From an uncultured Oscillospiraceae bacterium (GTDB lineage: Bacteria > Bacillota > Clostridia > Oscillospirales > Ruminococcaceae): a stretch of 64,000 bases of DNA. Positions 16,663-24,460 of this stretch are shown one piece after another; the stretch's first letter is position 1, and the number at the start of each line of letters is the position of its first letter. The notes under the pieces were generated by a model, which saw only the letters and a program-made list of their open reading frames with translations, did no database searches and was not told where the DNA came from. The translations under genes and the position numbers were made by a program. The stretch lies in contig CAKSEE010000001.1 in the NCBI GenBank assembly GCA_934446455.1, forward strand, positions 62,001 to 126,000, in the 5' to 3' direction.

Positions 16663-18744
16663 TTATTTCTTCTTTTTCTTCGGAGCAAACTCCAGCTTGA
16701 AATTCACATACTTGCCCGTATCGTCAAGACAAACAGTAGCATCGTAATTTCTGCCTGTTTTCTGCGAATAAAGTCCCTTTACGGGAATTTTGCCGTTCTT
16801 GATGAGAGCTGCTGCCATTTCCTTTGTAAGCGTCTTTTTTGATTTCTCAAAGAACTTATCGTTCTTCCAGATAACAAAGCCGCAAGCTCTGTCCTCGCAG
16901 GAATAAGCCTTTGGCGTTACTGTAATGTTTTCGCCGCATCTCGGACAAACACCGATAACCTCGCCGCTTGTCCTTGTAACCTTGCTTTCGTCAACGCTGT
17001 CCTTTGCAACATTGATAATGTCATCAACGAGCTTTTCAATATCAGCCATAAACTGCTGAGAAGTGAACTTGCCCTGTGCCATAAGGGAAAGAGAATTTTC
17101 CCAATCTGCTGTCATTGAAGCGGACTTGATAATGTCGGGCATAACGGAAATGAGATCCGTGCCGTTTTCGGTTACGACCAGATTTTTCTTTTCACGCTTG
17201 ATAAATCCTGACTTTGTGAGCTTTTCGATGATACTTGCCCTTGTCGCAGGTGTTCCAAGTCCCGAACGCTCCACTTCTTCGGTAATTTCGTCCGTTCCGG
17301 CTCTCTCCATAGCGGAGAGGAGTGTATCCTCAGTATAATGCTTCAGAGGCTGAGTGAAATGCTCCGTCACCTCGGTTACTGCTCGTTCGATAACCTGTCC
17401 CTCGGAGAGAGCAACGCTTTCTTCTTCGACTTCCTCGGTATCGTCCTTGCACTTCTGATAGCTCCGAAACGCCTTTTCAATGGCTTTAAAGCCCTCGGAG
17501 ATAACATTTCTTCCTCTTGCGACAAAAGAATAACCGCCACAACTGATTTCAGCCGTAACGGTTTCATAGATATATGGCTCACTTGTCGCACAAAGCAGAC
17601 GATTTGCGATGAGGTAGAGAATTTTCTTTTCTCCGTCGGGAACAGAGCTGATGTCGGTATTGGCAAGCTCGACTGTCGGGATAATGCCGTGATGGTCGCT
17701 GACCTTCTTGTTGTTGATTACTCGTTTTGTGTCGGGAACAAGGACAAGTCCCTCAAAATGGGCAAACTTTTTACCAACCAATTCGGCGATATTTCTTGCG
17801 GTTTCGTTCATATCGTCGGTAATATACTGACTGTCCGTTCTCGGATAGGTTACAAGTTTCATTTCGTAAAGCGACTGCGTGTAGTCGAGTGTCTGCTGAG
17901 CCGTGAAGCCGTAAAGTCTGTTTGCTTCTCTCTGGAGAGTGGTGAGGTCGTAAAGATGAGGGGGATTTACAGTCTTGCGTTCGGTCTTGACCGACTTCAC
18001 AATCGCTTCTTTGCCGTCGCACTCCCTACGGATATTTTCGGCTGCTTCCTGTTCCTTGACCTTTTCGTGAACTGCGTCGATACCCACAGACTTCAAATGC
18101 ACATTGAAATACTTTTCCTTTTTGAAATTGCCGATACTGTTTTCACGCTCATAGAGCATAGCAAGTGTAGGTGTCTGAACTCTGCCGACATTCAGCGTTC
18201 TGTTGTAAAGCTTGGAGAAAAGGCGTGTTGCATTGATACCGACAATCCAATCAGCTTTTGCACGACAGAGAGCCGACTGATAAAGATTTTCATAGTCCTT
18301 ACCGTCCTCCAGATTTGAAAAGCCGTCACGAATTGCCTTTTCCTCCATTGACGAAATCCAAAGCCGCTTAATAGGCTTATTACAGCCAATCTTGTTATAC
18401 ACAAGACGGAAGATAAGCTCACCCTCACGACCTGCGTCACAAGCGTTCACTACCTCGGTTACTCGGCTATCTTCCATAAGCTGACGGAGAATACTGAACT
18501 GTTTATTCTTGTCCTCTGCAACAATAAACTGCCAGTTTTCGGGGATAATGGGGAGGTCTGAAATATTCCATTTCTTGTACTTTTCGTCATACATATCGGC
18601 ATTGGCAAGACCTACAAGATGTCCCACACACCACGATACAATGACATTTTCGCCCTCCACATATCCGTCCTTCTTACCGGATACTTCAAGAGCCTTTGCA
18701 AGTGCCATACCGACACTTGGCTTTTCTGCAATGACTAACTGCAT
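16663..18744 (-). CDS. topB: DNA topoisomerase III
   Basis: 693 residues, normal for the family. The TOPRIM domain shows VIAEKPSVGMALA at the start and NACDAGREGELIF near residue 120. The catalytic tyrosine is in TYPRTDSQYI near residue 300. The C-terminal region carries a CPRCG...C zinc-finger pair and a further Topo C-repeat, then a lysine-rich end. In Tn1549-like elements this type IA topoisomerase is thought to act during transfer or replication by resolving single-stranded DNA crossings. A terminator-like stem lies just upstream. GAAAGGA precedes the ATG with a rather long spacer. Confidence 0.93.
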   Translation of the reverse strand: MQLVIAEKPSVGMALAKALEVSGKKDGYVEGENVIVSWCVGHLVGLANADMYDEKYKKWNISDLPIIPENWQFIVAEDKNKQFSILRQLMEDSRVTEVVNACDAGREGELIFRLVYNKIGCNKPIKRLWISSMEEKAIRDGFSNLEDGKDYENLYQSALCRAKADWIVGINATRLFSKLYNRTLNVGRVQTPTLAMLYERENSIGNFKKEKYFNVHLKSVGIDAVHEKVKEQEAAENIRRECDGKEAIVKSVKTERKTVNPPHLYDLTTLQREANRLYGFTAQQTLDYTQSLYEMKLVTYPRTDSQYITDDMNETARNIAELVGKKFAHFEGLVLVPDTKRVINNKKVSDHHGIIPTVELANTDISSVPDGEKKILYLIANRLLCATSEPYIYETVTAEISCGGYSFVARGRNVISEGFKAIEKAFRSYQKCKDDTEEVEEESVALSEGQVIERAVTEVTEHFTQPLKHYTEDTLLSAMERAGTDEITEEVERSGLGTPATRASIIEKLTKSGFIKREKKNLVVTENGTDLISVMPDIIKSASMTADWENSLSLMAQGKFTSQQFMADIEKLVDDIINVAKDSVDESKVTRTSGEVIGVCPRCGENITVTPKAYSCEDRACGFVIWKNDKFFEKSKKTLTKEMAAALIKNGKIPVKGLYSQKTGRNYDATVCLDDTGKYVNFKLEFAPKKKKK

Positions 18745-18773
18745 ACTAAATCATTCCTTTCAAGGTAAAATAA

Positions 18774-18799
18774 AAGAGCCTCTCGTGTGAGAAGCTCTT
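18774..18799 (-). terminator. Intrinsic terminator ahead of topB
   Basis: AAGAGC...GCTCTT stem (minus strand AAGAGCTTCTC/GAGAGGCTCTT) followed by TTTATTTTA. It separates the 210-aa cargo gene from topB. Confidence 0.7.
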
Positions 18800-18842
18800 A
18801 TGTAATATGTAGTTGTAATTGCTTGCTAAACTGTAATTTTTC
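18797..18842 (-). repeat. Cargo 3'-flank motif, copy near the 210-aa gene
   Basis: This segment aligns with 31191-31236 near the Nudix gene. Shared stretches include TTATGTAA, TAATTG and GCTAAACTG.AATTT, in the same place relative to a cargo gene end and a terminator. It suggests that cargo genes share a common downstream flank. Confidence 0.5.
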
Positions 18843-18887
18843 AGTTTCTTTAAATAGATAAATTAGTAATGTTTTTGTATGTTTTAG

Positions 18888-19520
18888 TTACCTAATATCA
18901 AGTTTCTCATAATGCTTTCTTGTTACCTCGACCAACTTATCATGACTATAATCAGACTCCGTATTTAATTCATTATGAATCGTTCTCATCGTATTTTCAA
19001 ATGTATTAAATAATTTTTCCTCCTTAGTTGATGTGCTATCTTTTTTCATTACTTTAATCAATAACTCATTATATCCTTTAGACACTGTTCTAAATTCATT
19101 AATTTTCTTCATAAATAAATCAAACGTCGTAGCTAGTTCTTCTGGAATGAACGCACAGTTTTTCATATAAAACAGAGTAAAATCATCACACGCTTTGTTG
19201 TATTTCTTAATAACGCTATCATCTTTATCTGATCCTCCAATAGTAGAATATACCTCCCAAGAAAGATAAGTGAAGTCAAAAGCTTTTTCCATTAACTCTT
19301 GAATTATTATATATTCTTTGTCAAACTTATGCTGACTAACATATATTTTCTGCTCAATAATGCCTTTTTCGTTCTCAAGCTTGGCATCAAAATAATAATT
19401 TATTTTTTTATCTATCAATTTTTCTATTTTATTTTTTACAAATAAAATAGTTGCCACTGCCACTGCTGTTCCGCCTCCCAATGCAGATAAAAACATTTTT
19501 AAGTACTCCAACAATTTCAC
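18888..19520 (-). CDS. Unknown membrane-anchored protein, low-GC cargo (210 aa)
   Basis: One transmembrane segment lies near residues 10-28 (LSALGGGTAVAVATILFV). A long helical, Lys/Glu-rich cytoplasmic part follows, with no recognisable catalytic motif. Base composition is clearly more AT-rich than the surrounding ICE genes, pointing to separate acquisition. The start is a GTG at 19520. An ATG at 19496, behind GGAG, would instead shorten the transmembrane flank by eight residues. It is inserted between the 81-aa gene and topB. Small membrane proteins with long helical domains occur among phage-defence and exclusion proteins, but no specific function can be assigned. Confidence 0.65.
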   Translation of the reverse strand: MKLLEYLKMFLSALGGGTAVAVATILFVKNKIEKLIDKKINYYFDAKLENEKGIIEQKIYVSQHKFDKEYIIIQELMEKAFDFTYLSWEVYSTIGGSDKDDSVIKKYNKACDDFTLFYMKNCAFIPEELATTFDLFMKKINEFRTVSKGYNELLIKVMKKDSTSTKEEKLFNTFENTMRTIHNELNTESDYSHDKLVEVTRKHYEKLDIR

Positions 19521-19556
19521 CCCATATGCAATAAAATTCGTTAAGAAATTTTTAGT

Positions 19557-19802
19557 TTATTGTTCAGCTTCCAGATTCTTCTCAATAACCGCCATAATCT
19601 CATTCAGTCGGTTTTCGCCAATACCCTTGATTTCTCCGATTTCTTTGCGGAGCTTTTCCATATCAAGAGATACAGCATTTGATGTAGCGGTATCATCTGC
19701 CGCACTTTTATAAATATCTTGAAGAAAACTCTGCATTTGATTTCGGTTAAATCCTTTTATCTTCTTGTAGGTTTCTCTTGAAAGTGTGATAATATCTTCC
19801 AT
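19557..19802 (-). CDS. Small helical ICE protein, function unknown (81 aa)
   Basis: All-helical, with a C-terminal IGEIKGIGENRLNEIM stretch that reads like a helix-hairpin-helix turn (G-I-G), so nucleic-acid binding is possible. GAGGA precedes the ATG. It has ICE-like composition, unlike the AT-rich gene that follows it. No family name can be given. Confidence 0.6.
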   Translation of the reverse strand: MEDIITLSRETYKKIKGFNRNQMQSFLQDIYKSAADDTATSNAVSLDMEKLRKEIGEIKGIGENRLNEIMAVIEKNLEAEQ

Positions 19803-19870
19803 CTAATATCCTCGCTGTTTTTGGTTATAGTTTAATTATACCATATCTGATGAGAAAATACAATATGTAA

Positions 19871-19890
19871 AAGCCTGATTTCTCAGGCTT
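19871..19890 (-). terminator. Intrinsic terminator after the DUF4366 gene
   Basis: AAGCCTGA and TCAGGCTT are separated by four bases, followed on the minus strand by TTTACATATTG. It directly follows the DUF4366 stop. Confidence 0.65.
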
Positions 19891-19895
19891 CGAGG

Positions 19896-20687
19896 TTACA
19901 TCTCGTCCTCGTCAGACTCGTCTGTATCCTCATTCACGGTTTCTTCCTCGTAGTCCTCATCTTCCTCATCGGAATAATCGGACTGCTTGGGATCCTTCGG
20001 CTTGTTCTTGTAAATCTTGAAATAGTAGAACGCACCGCCGCCAACAAGAGCAAGAATACCCACTACAATAAGGAGCATATTGCTTCCGCCCTCGGCAGGC
20101 TGTTCGGTCTTTTCTCCGTCCTTGCTTTCTTCGTGCTGTTCAATGACATTGCCCTCGGCATCGGTTACAGGCTCGGTAGGTGTTTCACCGTCGGGAGTTC
20201 CCACCGTTACACCTTCAGGAAAATCCTCGGCAAATGCAAGCATATCATACTCATCAACAAGGTTCATAAAGTACACATTTTCCTTACCCTTGCTATCCTT
20301 GTCAACTACAAGATAAAAGGTGTTTCCGTTCTTGCTCTGAATGGTAAGGAACTGTCGGTCAACCACATCTGCGTTTACATCTTCAATAACAACCGCATTT
20401 CCTTCGGGGATAACAGGCGGCTGGCTTTCCTCCACAATCACGCTTCCCGAATTTCCTCCGCCCACATTCTGTTCAGGCGGTACTGCGTTCGGGAATGGCT
20501 GCGTGTCGGGAATAAGGGAAATTTCCGCAGACTCGATAACCTCCGTTTCAATAACGGTCGTTACGATTTCTTCCTCCACAGGTTCGTCAATCAGCATATC
20601 TCCCGTTGCATAGGCACTTATCGGTGTAACACAAAATGCTCCGCACAGCACAAGTGCAGAGCAGAAAATCTTACTCATCTTCTTCAT
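19896..20687 (-). CDS. DUF4366 secreted/membrane protein of the conjugation module
   Basis: 263 residues from the ATG at 20687, which has AAAGGA nine bases upstream; the frame also opens at 20705. A signal peptide (KIFCSALVLCGAFCVTPIS, AYA) is followed by an acidic Pro/Glu-rich extracellular linker and a beta domain with TIQSKNGNTFYLVVD. A transmembrane helix near residues 203-225 and a very acidic cytoplasmic tail end the protein. This matches the DUF4366 proteins that follow DUF4315 in Tn1549-like ICEs, which are probably part of the cell-surface side of the mating channel. It overlaps the end of DUF4315 by 17 bases. Confidence 0.8.
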   Translation of the reverse strand: MKKMSKIFCSALVLCGAFCVTPISAYATGDMLIDEPVEEEIVTTVIETEVIESAEISLIPDTQPFPNAVPPEQNVGGGNSGSVIVEESQPPVIPEGNAVVIEDVNADVVDRQFLTIQSKNGNTFYLVVDKDSKGKENVYFMNLVDEYDMLAFAEDFPEGVTVGTPDGETPTEPVTDAEGNVIEQHEESKDGEKTEQPAEGGSNMLLIVVGILALVGGGAFYYFKIYKNKPKDPKQSDYSDEEDEDYEEETVNEDTDESDEDEM

Positions 20688-20979
20688 TTTCTGCAATCCT
20701 TTCATTAGTTGTAGAAATAAATGGTTCAGGCTTCTGAGGGACAGGCTTCGGCGGCTCAGGCACGGTGTTTGTTTTACCCATAAGAATTGCTTTCAGCATA
20801 TCGCTGTCAATCTTATTCATATTGACAAGCTGTAATATGCGGGTATTTTCGATTTTCTCCAATCGAGCAACAGCCTGCTTTTCCTTTTCGAGAATATCAG
20901 CTTTCTTCGCCTGAATATTCTCGAAATCGGTTCTTGCTTTCTCAAGCAAAGCTTCGGTTTTTTCAAGTGGTGTTGGCAT
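20671..20979 (-). CDS. DUF4315 family protein
   Basis: 102 residues: an N-terminal coiled coil (LEKTEALLEKARTDFENIQ and on), a short ILQLVNMNKIDSDML segment, then a proline-rich tail. This is the typical DUF4315 layout, always next to DUF4366 in this ICE family. AGGAGG precedes the ATG. It begins 11 bases after the CD1108-type gene. Its function is unknown; it is presumably cytoplasmic and conjugation-associated. Confidence 0.8.
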   Translation of the reverse strand: MPTPLEKTEALLEKARTDFENIQAKKADILEKEKQAVARLEKIENTRILQLVNMNKIDSDMLKAILMGKTNTVPEPPKPVPQKPEPFISTTNERIAENEEDE

Positions 20980-20990
20980 TTCACTCCTCC

Positions 20991-23240
20991 TTAAAATAGG
21001 TCCGGTTTGTTTCCGTGATTTTCCTGCAAGAGCAAATAAAGGTCATATACTCCTGCAAATTCAAGTTGTGGTTTTACTACACTCTCCCAATCGTTAGCTG
21101 TAAGCGTAGCTTCAAGGATATAGTAGTCGTAGTAGACAGTTACCAAAACCTCATTGCCGTTTTCATCAATTTCGGTATACTGGTACGAACGGACTTCGTG
21201 TATGGACTGGATATTCAGCGTATAAAGAGCATTGAAAAGGTCGTCAATTCTTGCTTTTGTAATATCATCAAATTCAAATGCAAGCTCCATCGCTGTCAGA
21301 TAGGACGTTAAAGCGTAAGGATCGTGTCCGATAGCATCAAAATTCCAGCGATATTCATTCCACCCGACATATTCGTTTGGAATGTTGTTCAGCCTTTCAG
21401 CAAGAGCCGACTCAAGCGAGTTCATATAGTCGTTTGCCGCATAAATATCCTCTTCGTCGGAGGTGTAGGTTGAGCCGATAATCATACCGCCTGTTTCGGA
21501 TACGGAAGATAATGCCGCCGAGCCAAAAATACCAACCACAGCGAAAAGTGCAAGGAATATTACAATAATGATGATAACCACCTTGTTATTTGCAACTACC
21601 TTTACAATGCTTTCCGCAACCTTTTCTCCCGCCCTTGCCGTCTTTTTGCCTGCTGATGAGGCTGTTTTCTTTGCAGATTTCTTTGCAGCATTTTTCCTCC
21701 GCAGCTTCTGCTGTGACTTCTTTATCTTCTTTCGCTTAGAGTTTTCGTCCTTGCGGAGCTTCTTGTTTTCCGATAAAGCCTTATGCTCATTGAGTTTCTG
21801 AGCAGTAGTTTCACGCTGAAATTTCAGTTTTGACACCTTTTGGTACGGCTTTTCTTTCAGTCGCTGATGATGAGCCTTTATGCTGTCCTTTGTAAAGCGG
21901 AGGGCAGACTCCGCAAGCTTTTCCGTTCCGTGAGCAGCTTTAAGGGTTGTATCGTCTTGCTCGTACTTGCTGATTTCGCTGTGAATAGCTCCGCTGATTG
22001 TGGTCTTTACGGCATTCTGCGTACCCTTGATACCCTTTGTAACAATACCGCCGCTTTTTGAAGGCTTAGCTTCCTTTTCAAGCCTGAGCTTGCGCTGCAT
22101 TTTCTGCTTTTCGGGGTTAAACTCCTTACGAACGTGAAAAACACGATGATGCGGCAGCTTGTCCTCGGCTTTCGCCACACGCTTTTCAAGCTTATACACT
22201 CGCTTTTCGTCCTTTTTGACAAGCCGACTGCGTTTCTTATCGTTCTTTTCCTCAAGTCTTGAAAGTCGTTTTTGTGCCTTTTCAAGCTTTTTCTCAAGCT
22301 TTTGGCACTCCTTGTCGGGAGCTTGCGAGCCTTCGCATTCAAAATAGAGCATTGTGTCGCCGCTGTCGTCGAACAGCTTATCAGCGGCGGAAGAATGCTC
22401 CTTCAAAGTGTTACGTTCTTTGTTTTCCTTTAGCTTGGACTTCTTTACCTCTTTTTCAAGGGACAAATCATCCTTTGAGCGTTCTTCCTTTAGAGCATTA
22501 TCCTTGAAATTGTAGTCCTCGCCGCATTTCAAAAACTCGTCGGCAGATATGCTGACGGTCTTATCGGAAGTTCTGTATTCCTCAGACGGCACAGCAGAAC
22601 GCAATTCATTTTCAGATACAATAACGCTTTTTTCGGAAAGAGTGTACGTTTCATCGGAAGTGTTTCGGGTAAACTGTTGCTCCTTGAATGTCAGCTTCGG
22701 CGTATCATCTCCGACGGAAAATACCGTAACGCTTTTTTCTTCGGAAAACAGCTCGGCTTCAAGGCTTTTCTTTTCGGGCGGTCTTGGCTTTCGGCTTGGT
22801 GATGTCTGCTCGGTGCTTTGTACCTCACTTCGCTTTCCCTTGAAACTGAAATCATTACCCTTCACAGGCTTTGCCCACCTTGCCGCTTCTTTATACTCCT
22901 CGGCTGTAAATGTGAGAACGCTGTTCTCGTTGGAATAGCCTGCTTGCCCGGACATTTCGTTTTTCGCTTCGGTTCGTTGTTCCTCCCATTGGTTTTCGGG
23001 ATTGTTCCTGCCAAATTGAAGATTACTTAACCTGCGTTTTGTCGGCTCAGGTGCAGCAATTCCCGCAACTTGGAGCTTGTCAAAACGCATATCTGACGGA
23101 GCTTCGGTTTTTAGCACAGCTTCCTCAGTGTGCTTGCTCACTCTCTTTTCGGAACTGTCGGCGAGATTTTTCTCCACAACTCCGTCACGAGAATGTTTCA
23201 GCACGGTCTTTTCGGTAGCTTTCAGCTCTTTTTCTGCCAC
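20991..23240 (-). CDS. CD1108-type mobile element membrane protein
   Basis: Start assigned to the GTG at 23240 because GAAAGGAGG lies eight bases upstream; this gives 749 residues. The first ~490 residues are highly charged and disordered, with long Lys/Glu coiled coils. A transmembrane helix (KVVIIIIVIFLALFAVVGIFG) lies near residue 560. The extracellular part contains YAANDYMNSLESAL and NEYRWNF segments known from CD1108-family proteins. Relatives often end in a cell-wall hydrolase domain; here the protein stops after ~170 extracellular residues and no peptidase motif is seen. It probably acts as a channel or scaffold component of the mating apparatus. Confidence 0.75.
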   Translation of the reverse strand: MAEKELKATEKTVLKHSRDGVVEKNLADSSEKRVSKHTEEAVLKTEAPSDMRFDKLQVAGIAAPEPTKRRLSNLQFGRNNPENQWEEQRTEAKNEMSGQAGYSNENSVLTFTAEEYKEAARWAKPVKGNDFSFKGKRSEVQSTEQTSPSRKPRPPEKKSLEAELFSEEKSVTVFSVGDDTPKLTFKEQQFTRNTSDETYTLSEKSVIVSENELRSAVPSEEYRTSDKTVSISADEFLKCGEDYNFKDNALKEERSKDDLSLEKEVKKSKLKENKERNTLKEHSSAADKLFDDSGDTMLYFECEGSQAPDKECQKLEKKLEKAQKRLSRLEEKNDKKRSRLVKKDEKRVYKLEKRVAKAEDKLPHHRVFHVRKEFNPEKQKMQRKLRLEKEAKPSKSGGIVTKGIKGTQNAVKTTISGAIHSEISKYEQDDTTLKAAHGTEKLAESALRFTKDSIKAHHQRLKEKPYQKVSKLKFQRETTAQKLNEHKALSENKKLRKDENSKRKKIKKSQQKLRRKNAAKKSAKKTASSAGKKTARAGEKVAESIVKVVANNKVVIIIIVIFLALFAVVGIFGSAALSSVSETGGMIIGSTYTSDEEDIYAANDYMNSLESALAERLNNIPNEYVGWNEYRWNFDAIGHDPYALTSYLTAMELAFEFDDITKARIDDLFNALYTLNIQSIHEVRSYQYTEIDENGNEVLVTVYYDYYILEATLTANDWESVVKPQLEFAGVYDLYLLLQENHGNKPDLF

Positions 23241-23289
23241 TTGGATTCCTCCTTTCTGTGATTTATTTGCCCTGAAAACAGGGTATGTA

Positions 23290-23318
23290 TTGCTTTTTCG
23301 GGGTGGAAGTGGTATAAT
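23290..23318 (+). promoter_or_regulatory. Promoter of the EFR1 cargo gene
   Basis: TTGCTT and TATAAT with a 17-base spacer and TGG ahead of the -10. The segment from CTTTTTCGG through GATAAATCGGAA aligns with the Nudix promoter and leader near 31,800-31,740. Confidence 0.7.
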
Positions 23319-23364
23319 TATGTAAAGAGCAAACAGCTCGATAAATCGGAAGTTGGATAAGAAT

Positions 23365-24126
23365 ATGATAGGTGTATATTTTAGCGGAACAGGAAACTCA
23401 AAGTATTGTATAGAAAAATTTTTACATGAATATGATACAGGATCAACTGCATTTTCCATTGAAAACAAAGAACTTTTAAGTGAAATCGGACAGCATGAAG
23501 AAATTGTATTTGCTTACCCAGTGCAATACAGCAGCATACCCAAAATAGTGAAAGATTTTGTTATCAATCATCAGAACATATGGAAGGAAAAGCGAATTTT
23601 TATAATTGCCACAATGGGTTTGTTCAGTGGTGATGGTGCCGGTGTGTTGGCTCGCCTATTGCAGAAATACGGCGCACATATCATTGGCGGACTGCATCTC
23701 AAGATGCCGGATAGCATTGGTGATGAAAAGGTGTTGAAACGGTCTTTAGAGGATAACAAACGACTTGTGGCAAATGCAGAGCACAAAATAAAGGCGGCTG
23801 TCCAAGCAATGAAAAGCGGAAAGCCATTTCAGGAGGGTATAGGAATTTTCTATCATGTGGCGGGTCTATTTGGACAAAGATTATACTTTGCTAATAAGAC
23901 AAGAACGTATACAAATAAATTGAAAATAGATACGCAAAAATGTGTCGGCTGTGGTAAATGCGTTATGCTATGTCCCATGAAAAATATTGCTTTGAGGGGA
24001 AGGATAGCTATATCGAATAGTCAATGTACCATGTGTTACCGTTGCGTGAATAATTGCCCTAAACAGGCAATCACGCTCTTAGGAAAACAGGTTGTTGAGC
24101 AATGTAAAATTGAAAATTACTTATAA
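23365..24126 (+). CDS. EFR1-family flavodoxin-ferredoxin protein
   Basis: 253 residues. The N-terminal flavodoxin-like domain begins MIGVYFSGTGNSKYC, an FMN phosphate-binding loop. The C-terminus has two [4Fe-4S] clusters: CVGCGKCVMLCP and CTMCYRCVNNCP. EFR1 proteins are presumed electron carriers; the partner is unknown. The frame can also start at a TTG at 23353, but family members begin at this Met. It is on the plus strand against the ICE genes, with its own promoter and terminator, so it is cargo inserted between the DUF3789 gene and the CD1108-type gene. Confidence 0.85.
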   Translation: MIGVYFSGTGNSKYCIEKFLHEYDTGSTAFSIENKELLSEIGQHEEIVFAYPVQYSSIPKIVKDFVINHQNIWKEKRIFIIATMGLFSGDGAGVLARLLQKYGAHIIGGLHLKMPDSIGDEKVLKRSLEDNKRLVANAEHKIKAAVQAMKSGKPFQEGIGIFYHVAGLFGQRLYFANKTRTYTNKLKIDTQKCVGCGKCVMLCPMKNIALRGRIAISNSQCTMCYRCVNNCPKQAITLLGKQVVEQCKIENYL

Positions 24127-24128
24127 CT

Positions 24129-24142
24129 CAAATTCCAGTTTG
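24129..24142 (+). repeat. Cargo 3'-flank motif, EFR1 copy
   Basis: TCAAATTCCAGTTT follows the EFR1 stop directly. The same 14 bases follow the Nudix stop on its own strand, and a close variant follows the 210-aa gene. A terminator lies about 30-40 bases beyond in each case. Confidence 0.55.
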
Positions 24143-24155
24143 TAGGGCAGATTCA

Positions 24156-24311
24156 TTAATATGTATCAGCCGTATTCGGAGAAATCCGAGTACGGCTTTT
24201 CTTATTCCTCGTTATCAGCTTCGTACAGATGATTGGCTTGCAGAGGCACATTGTAAATACACCCACTGTTCCGCCGAACATCGCACCGCCGAGGAAAATC
24301 AGACAGCCCAT
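24156..24311 (-). CDS. DUF3789-like small membrane protein, altered C-terminus
   Basis: 51 residues. One transmembrane segment starts MGCLIFLGGAMFGGTVGVF and runs into CLCKP, the usual DUF3789 pattern of a tiny membrane protein near VirB4. The ATG overlaps the stop of the upstream 49-aa gene (TAATG). The last ~15 residues are encoded by the stem of the EFR1 terminator, so insertion of the cargo gene probably replaced the original tail. Confidence 0.55.
   Translation of the reverse strand: MGCLIFLGGAMFGGTVGVFTMCLCKPIICTKLITRNKKSRTRISPNTADTY
24169..24200 (+). terminator. Intrinsic terminator of the EFR1 gene
   Basis: GCCGTATTCGGA and TCCGAGTACGGC pair with one G-T wobble across a GAAA loop, followed by TTTTCTT on the plus strand. 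Confidence 0.8.
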
Positions 24312-24460
24312 TACTTGCAGTCCCAATCGGAAGGCTGTCCTGCGGCAGACTTTCTCTTGTTCTTAACCGCTAAGCAAACGGCAGTAACAGCAGCACCTGC
24401 CGCCGCTACCGCACCCGCTGTCACCGCAATTACCTTAATCGTCTTTTTCTTCATCTTCAT
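24311..24460 (-). CDS. Tiny membrane protein coupled to VirB4 (49 aa)
   Basis: Begins MKMKKKTIKV, followed by an Ala/Val/Gly-rich transmembrane helix and a short polar, basic tail ending WDCK. The ATG overlaps the VirB4 stop (ATGA) and the AGGAGG inside the virB4 end serves as its ribosome binding site, so it is translated with VirB4. The next gene overlaps its stop. No family is recognised; it could be a small channel-associated protein. Confidence 0.6.
   Translation of the reverse strand: MKMKKKTIKVIAVTAGAVAAAGAAVTAVCLAVKNKRKSAAGQPSDWDCK

Noticed and set aside
17338-18318. 326-aa plus-strand frame over topB
   Set aside because: Shadow of topB, with no ribosome binding site and implausible composition.
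23241-23468. Longer start for the CD1108-type protein (at 23468)
   Set aside because: The extra 76 residues run antisense through the EFR1 promoter and look like noncoding sequence; the GTG at 23240 has a strong ribosome binding site.
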